A stretch of 64,000 nt of DNA, taken from positions 1 to 64,000 of the forward strand of contig NZ_VUNS01000023.1 in assembly GCF_009695545.1 (NCBI RefSeq), read 5' to 3'. The translations under genes and the position numbers were made by a program. Each line of letters starts with the position of its first letter. Within the stretch, counting starts at the first letter, position 1. The notes under the pieces were generated by a model. The model did not search any database, was not told the DNA's origin, and saw only the letters and a program-made list of their open reading frames with translations. The stretch is from Victivallis lenta. Its GTDB lineage: Bacteria; Verrucomicrobiota; Lentisphaeria; Victivallales; Victivallaceae. Shown here in pieces: positions 61,823 to 64,000 of this stretch.

Positions 61823-61918
61823 ATGAGCAAAAGTCAGGACGCAAAGAAGGAAACCAAGAAGGCCCCCACCAAGACCCTGAAGGAGAAGCGCGCCGAAAAA
61901 CGCGCCAAGCGCGGATGA
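61823..61918 (+). CDS. 31-aa lysine/arginine-rich small protein
   Basis: MSKSQDAKKETKKAP opens a highly basic 31-residue protein ending KRAEKRAKRG. It has a very good ribosome site (AAGGAGG nine bases before ATG), its own promoter and a strong terminator, so it is very likely expressed. Similar tiny proteins with KKETKKAP..T.KEK occur in Bacteroidetes and Lentisphaerota by my recollection; their role is unknown. Nucleic acid or ribosome binding is a reasonable guess from charge. Confidence 0.75.
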   Translation: MSKSQDAKKETKKAPTKTLKEKRAEKRAKRG

Positions 61919-61946
61919 TTGCGCTCCCGGCCATTCCGTAATTTCA

Positions 61947-61980
61947 CGCATGCCGACACTCAGTCCGGCATGCGTTTTTT
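61947..61980 (+). terminator. Intrinsic terminator of the small basic gene
   Basis: CGCATGCCG (61947-61955), ten-base loop, CGGCATGCG (61966-61974) and six T (61975-61980). Confidence 0.92.
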
Positions 61981-61989
61981 CCAGCCGGA

Positions 61990-62367
61990 TCACGATACCG
62001 TTTTCTCTCCGATCCGCATCATTGCAATTAAAATCAATACCGGCAGCAGGAAAGTCAGGTCGATTTTTTCTCCCCGTGTTTCAATCACCGCAAGCAGGAA
62101 ATCCCAAGAGGAACAGACCGCTCACCACACGTTCAACCCAAGAAACAGATATCTCCCGATACGCGGGCGACAAAAGCAAAGAATCCCGTTTAAAATAAGA
62201 AACAGGAAAAGAGAAACAGCGGAAACGATGGATAATAGTGACGGCGCCCCGGCAATGTCCAATCCGAACAGCTTCACATCCAACGTATCCGTAATGCTTG
62301 CCGCAGCAAGCACAAAAAGGATGGCGACGGCGTTGACCCAGAGGATGGTCGGCAACGTTTCTTTCAT
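61990..62367 (-). pseudogene. Membrane protein gene with in-frame TGA
   Basis: From ATG 62367 (GGGAG eight bases upstream) the minus strand codes 81 residues with two or three membrane helices, ending in GRYLFLGLNVW before TGA at 62122-62124. In the same frame it continues for 43 sense codons without a stop (AVCSSWDFLLAVIETRGEK then IDLTFLLPVLILIAMMRIG), including another good membrane helix, to TGA at 61990. A TGG-to-TGA change would explain it, restoring WW. Other genes here use TGA as a normal stop, so recoding is unlikely. A longer frame upstream to 62508 exists but is not supported by a ribosome site. Family not recognised. Confidence 0.65.
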
Positions 62368-62440
62368 CTTCGGAACTCCCTGACTTGCCCCCTTCAATCG
62401 CAGCGATTTGCCTGATGAGACGCCGCAGCCTCGGGAGTTC

Positions 62441-62469
62441 TTAGCGAAATGCTGTTGATATTTCGCTAA
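62441..62469. repeat. 10-bp inverted repeat
   Basis: TTAGCGAAAT and ATTTCGCTAA separated by nine bases, in the leader between the divergent membrane-protein and Ca-ATPase genes. It could be an operator; a regulator cannot be named. Confidence 0.5.
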
Positions 62470-62635
62470 AAGCTCAAACAGTCGCGACGTGTTGCACTCC
62501 GTCTTCATAGTGTCGATATGCCGCCCGGCGCGAATTATTAGAATCTCGTTAATTTTCCATTCCGATCTGGAAAAGAACCGGCGCGGATGTATGTTGTATT
62601 AAATTTAAATTCGATCGTATACATCAGGGAAATTC

Positions 62636-64000
62636 ATGAGTGAAAAAAACAGTCGTTCCGCCATCCGTTACCGCGGCCTGACCGCCGCCGAAGTGGAAAA
62701 CAGCCGCCGCCTGCACGGCGAAAACCTGCTGGCTCCCCCCGAACGGGAACCGTGGTACAAACAGTTCCTCGCCAAATTCGACGACCCGGTGATCCGGATT
62801 CTGATCATCGCCGCCCTGATCTCGACGGCGACCGGCGGCCTGGTCGAAGGAGCCGGCATCGTCATCGCGGTGCTGCTGGCGACCGGCTTGTCCTTCCTGA
62901 ACGAATTCCGCGCCGAAAAGGAGTTCGACATTCTGAACAAGGTCAGCGACGATACGCCGGTCAAGGTGATCCGCGACGGTGAATTCCGCCAGATTCCGAA
63001 ACGCGAGCTCGTCGTCGGGGACATCCTGTTCCTCGAAAACGGCGAAGAGGCTCCCGCCGACGGCAAGGTGCTCGAGGCGGTCAATCTGCAGATCGACCAG
63101 TCGAAGCTGACCGGGGAATCCGATCCGGCCGTCAAAATCAGCGAGGCGGACGCCGCCGCGCAAGCTCCCGGAGAGGAGACTTATCCGCCGTTTCTCGTCC
63201 TGCGCGGCACCGCCGCCGTCGAAGGATACGGCTATCTCGAAATCACCGCCGTCGGCGCCGGCACCGAAATCGGCAGAACCGCCGTCGCCGCGAGCGAAAA
63301 AAGCGATACGGAAACCCCTCTGAACCGTCAGCTCGGCCAGCTCGGCAAACTCATCGGGCTGGTCGGTTTCATGATCGCGGCGATCACGTTCTCGGCGCTC
63401 GTTTTCGGCGGCATCGTCTCCGGCTCGCTGGTGCAGAGCGCCGCACAGTGGACCGTTTCCGGGCTGCTCCTCGTCGCGATCCTCGTCGCGCTGATTCAGG
63501 TCTGGCTGCCGATCGTCTGCGACGGCATCGGGCTCATCAGGGGGCGCTCCCCCCTTCCCGCCGGCCTGCAGAACAAAGGATTCAGAAGCTGGCTCGTCTT
63601 CCTGCTCGCCGGAATCGCGATCGCCGGGGCGGGACTCGGAATCATGGCGCTCGCCGGAACGCTCCCGGAGGCGGTGCGCGAGTGGATCGCGCCGGAGGCG
63701 CTGCCGAAGTTCGTGACCTTTTTCATGATCGCCGTCACGCTGATCGTCGTCGCGGTCCCGGAAGGGCTCGCCATGAGCGTGACGCTGAGCCTCGCCTACT
63801 CGATGCGCAAGATGACCGCCGCCAACAACCTCGTCCGCAAGATGCACGCGTGCGAAACCATCGGCGCGGCGACCGTGATCTGCACCGACAAGACCGGCAC
63901 GCTGACCATGAACCGGATGCACGTGCAGGAGGCGGCTTTCCCGCGGCTCGCGCGGCCGGAAGCGCTCGCCTTCCTCGCCGTCAATATCGCAGGGAACTCG
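62636..64000 (+). CDS. Calcium-translocating P-type ATPase (PMCA-type), partial
   Basis: 455 codons from ATG 62636, open to the window edge. A cation-ATPase N-terminus (YRGLTAAEVENSRRLHGENL) and helices 1-2 precede the actuator domain with LTGES (about 160-164). VAVPEGLAMSVTLSLAYSM (about 372-390) is the PEGL ion-binding helix, and CTDKTGTLTMNRM carries the phosphorylated Asp418. PEGL and KM...NNLVRKM fit calcium P2B/P2A-type pumps. The 3' part (nucleotide-binding and last helices) lies outside the window. Confidence 0.92.
   Translation, partial: MSEKNSRSAIRYRGLTAAEVENSRRLHGENLLAPPEREPWYKQFLAKFDDPVIRILIIAALISTATGGLVEGAGIVIAVLLATGLSFLNEFRAEKEFDILNKVSDDTPVKVIRDGEFRQIPKRELVVGDILFLENGEEAPADGKVLEAVNLQIDQSKLTGESDPAVKISEADAAAQAPGEETYPPFLVLRGTAAVEGYGYLEITAVGAGTEIGRTAVAASEKSDTETPLNRQLGQLGKLIGLVGFMIAAITFSALVFGGIVSGSLVQSAAQWTVSGLLLVAILVALIQVWLPIVCDGIGLIRGRSPLPAGLQNKGFRSWLVFLLAGIAIAGAGLGIMALAGTLPEAVREWIAPEALPKFVTFFMIAVTLIVVAVPEGLAMSVTLSLAYSMRKMTAANNLVRKMHACETIGAATVICTDKTGTLTMNRMHVQEAAFPRLARPEALAFLAVNIAGNS

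Noticed and set aside
62624-63922. 432-codon minus-strand open frame
   Set aside because: Antisense to the calcium ATPase, which has all signature motifs.
1-64000. CRISPR array
   Set aside because: No set of regularly spaced direct repeats was seen; the only repeats are the hsdS copies, short tandem repeats and hairpins.

Overview
The window looks like chromosomal DNA of a Lentisphaerota (Victivallis-like) bacterium. This is an inference. It rests on a pseudopilin with the [20 protein letters not shown]-type N-terminus (34908-35600), very large secreted or cytoplasmic glycoside hydrolases next to an AraC/XylR-type regulator, and GC-rich housekeeping genes from about 33 kb onward. No rRNA or other decisive phylogenetic marker is present.

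Positions 1-32786 form the right part of an integrated mobile element that starts left of the window. Its right end is marked by a tyrosine integrase (31267-32619), tandem 11-bp repeats that may be arm sites (32681-32702), and the 3' half of a tRNA-Arg(TCT) gene with no 5' half (32737-32786). In order it carries: an AAA/PD-(D/E)XK protein; a strongly structured RNA (1882-2021) followed by a seven-gene operon (2023-6148) that combines a CxxCxxCC protein, three small related proteins, an AAA+ unfoldase, a four-helix membrane protein and an M48 metalloprotease; a row of small orphan genes; a DNA-metabolism block with a DUF932 protein, zeta-type toxin pair, RecB-like nuclease, nucleotidyltransferase and an element-borne beta clamp; a type I restriction-modification operon interrupted by a KAP NTPase and an ABC-type ATPase (hsdM-KAP-hsdS-ATPase-hsdR); a minus-strand replication module with a D5/P4-type helicase; and two Fic proteins. 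I see no conjugation or virion genes in the window.

Positions 32787-42152 are a host polysaccharide-use locus: XylR-type regulator, pseudopilin, a 1083-aa clan-A-like glycoside hydrolase and a GH106-like protein. Positions 42153-47332 are a second, decaying defence island on the minus strand. An HTH gene broken by a frameshift and a relic with a frameshift and a stop codon precede intact DUF262 and DUF2075 genes. It abuts initiator tRNA-Met and tRNA-His genes.

Positions 47587-64000 are ordinary host genes: HtrA/DegP and Prc/Tsp proteases of the envelope, an alpha-amylase/debranching-enzyme fusion translationally coupled to a D-aminoacylase, MFS and MATE transporters, an FMN oxidoreductase, a Na+/Ca2+ exchanger, a 31-aa lysine-rich protein with its own promoter and terminator, a membrane-protein gene interrupted by an in-frame TGA, and a calcium P-type ATPase cut by the right edge.

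The best candidate for an undescribed system is the RNA plus AAA+/M48 membrane operon at 1882-6148. The KAP/ABC-loaded type I RM operon is second.
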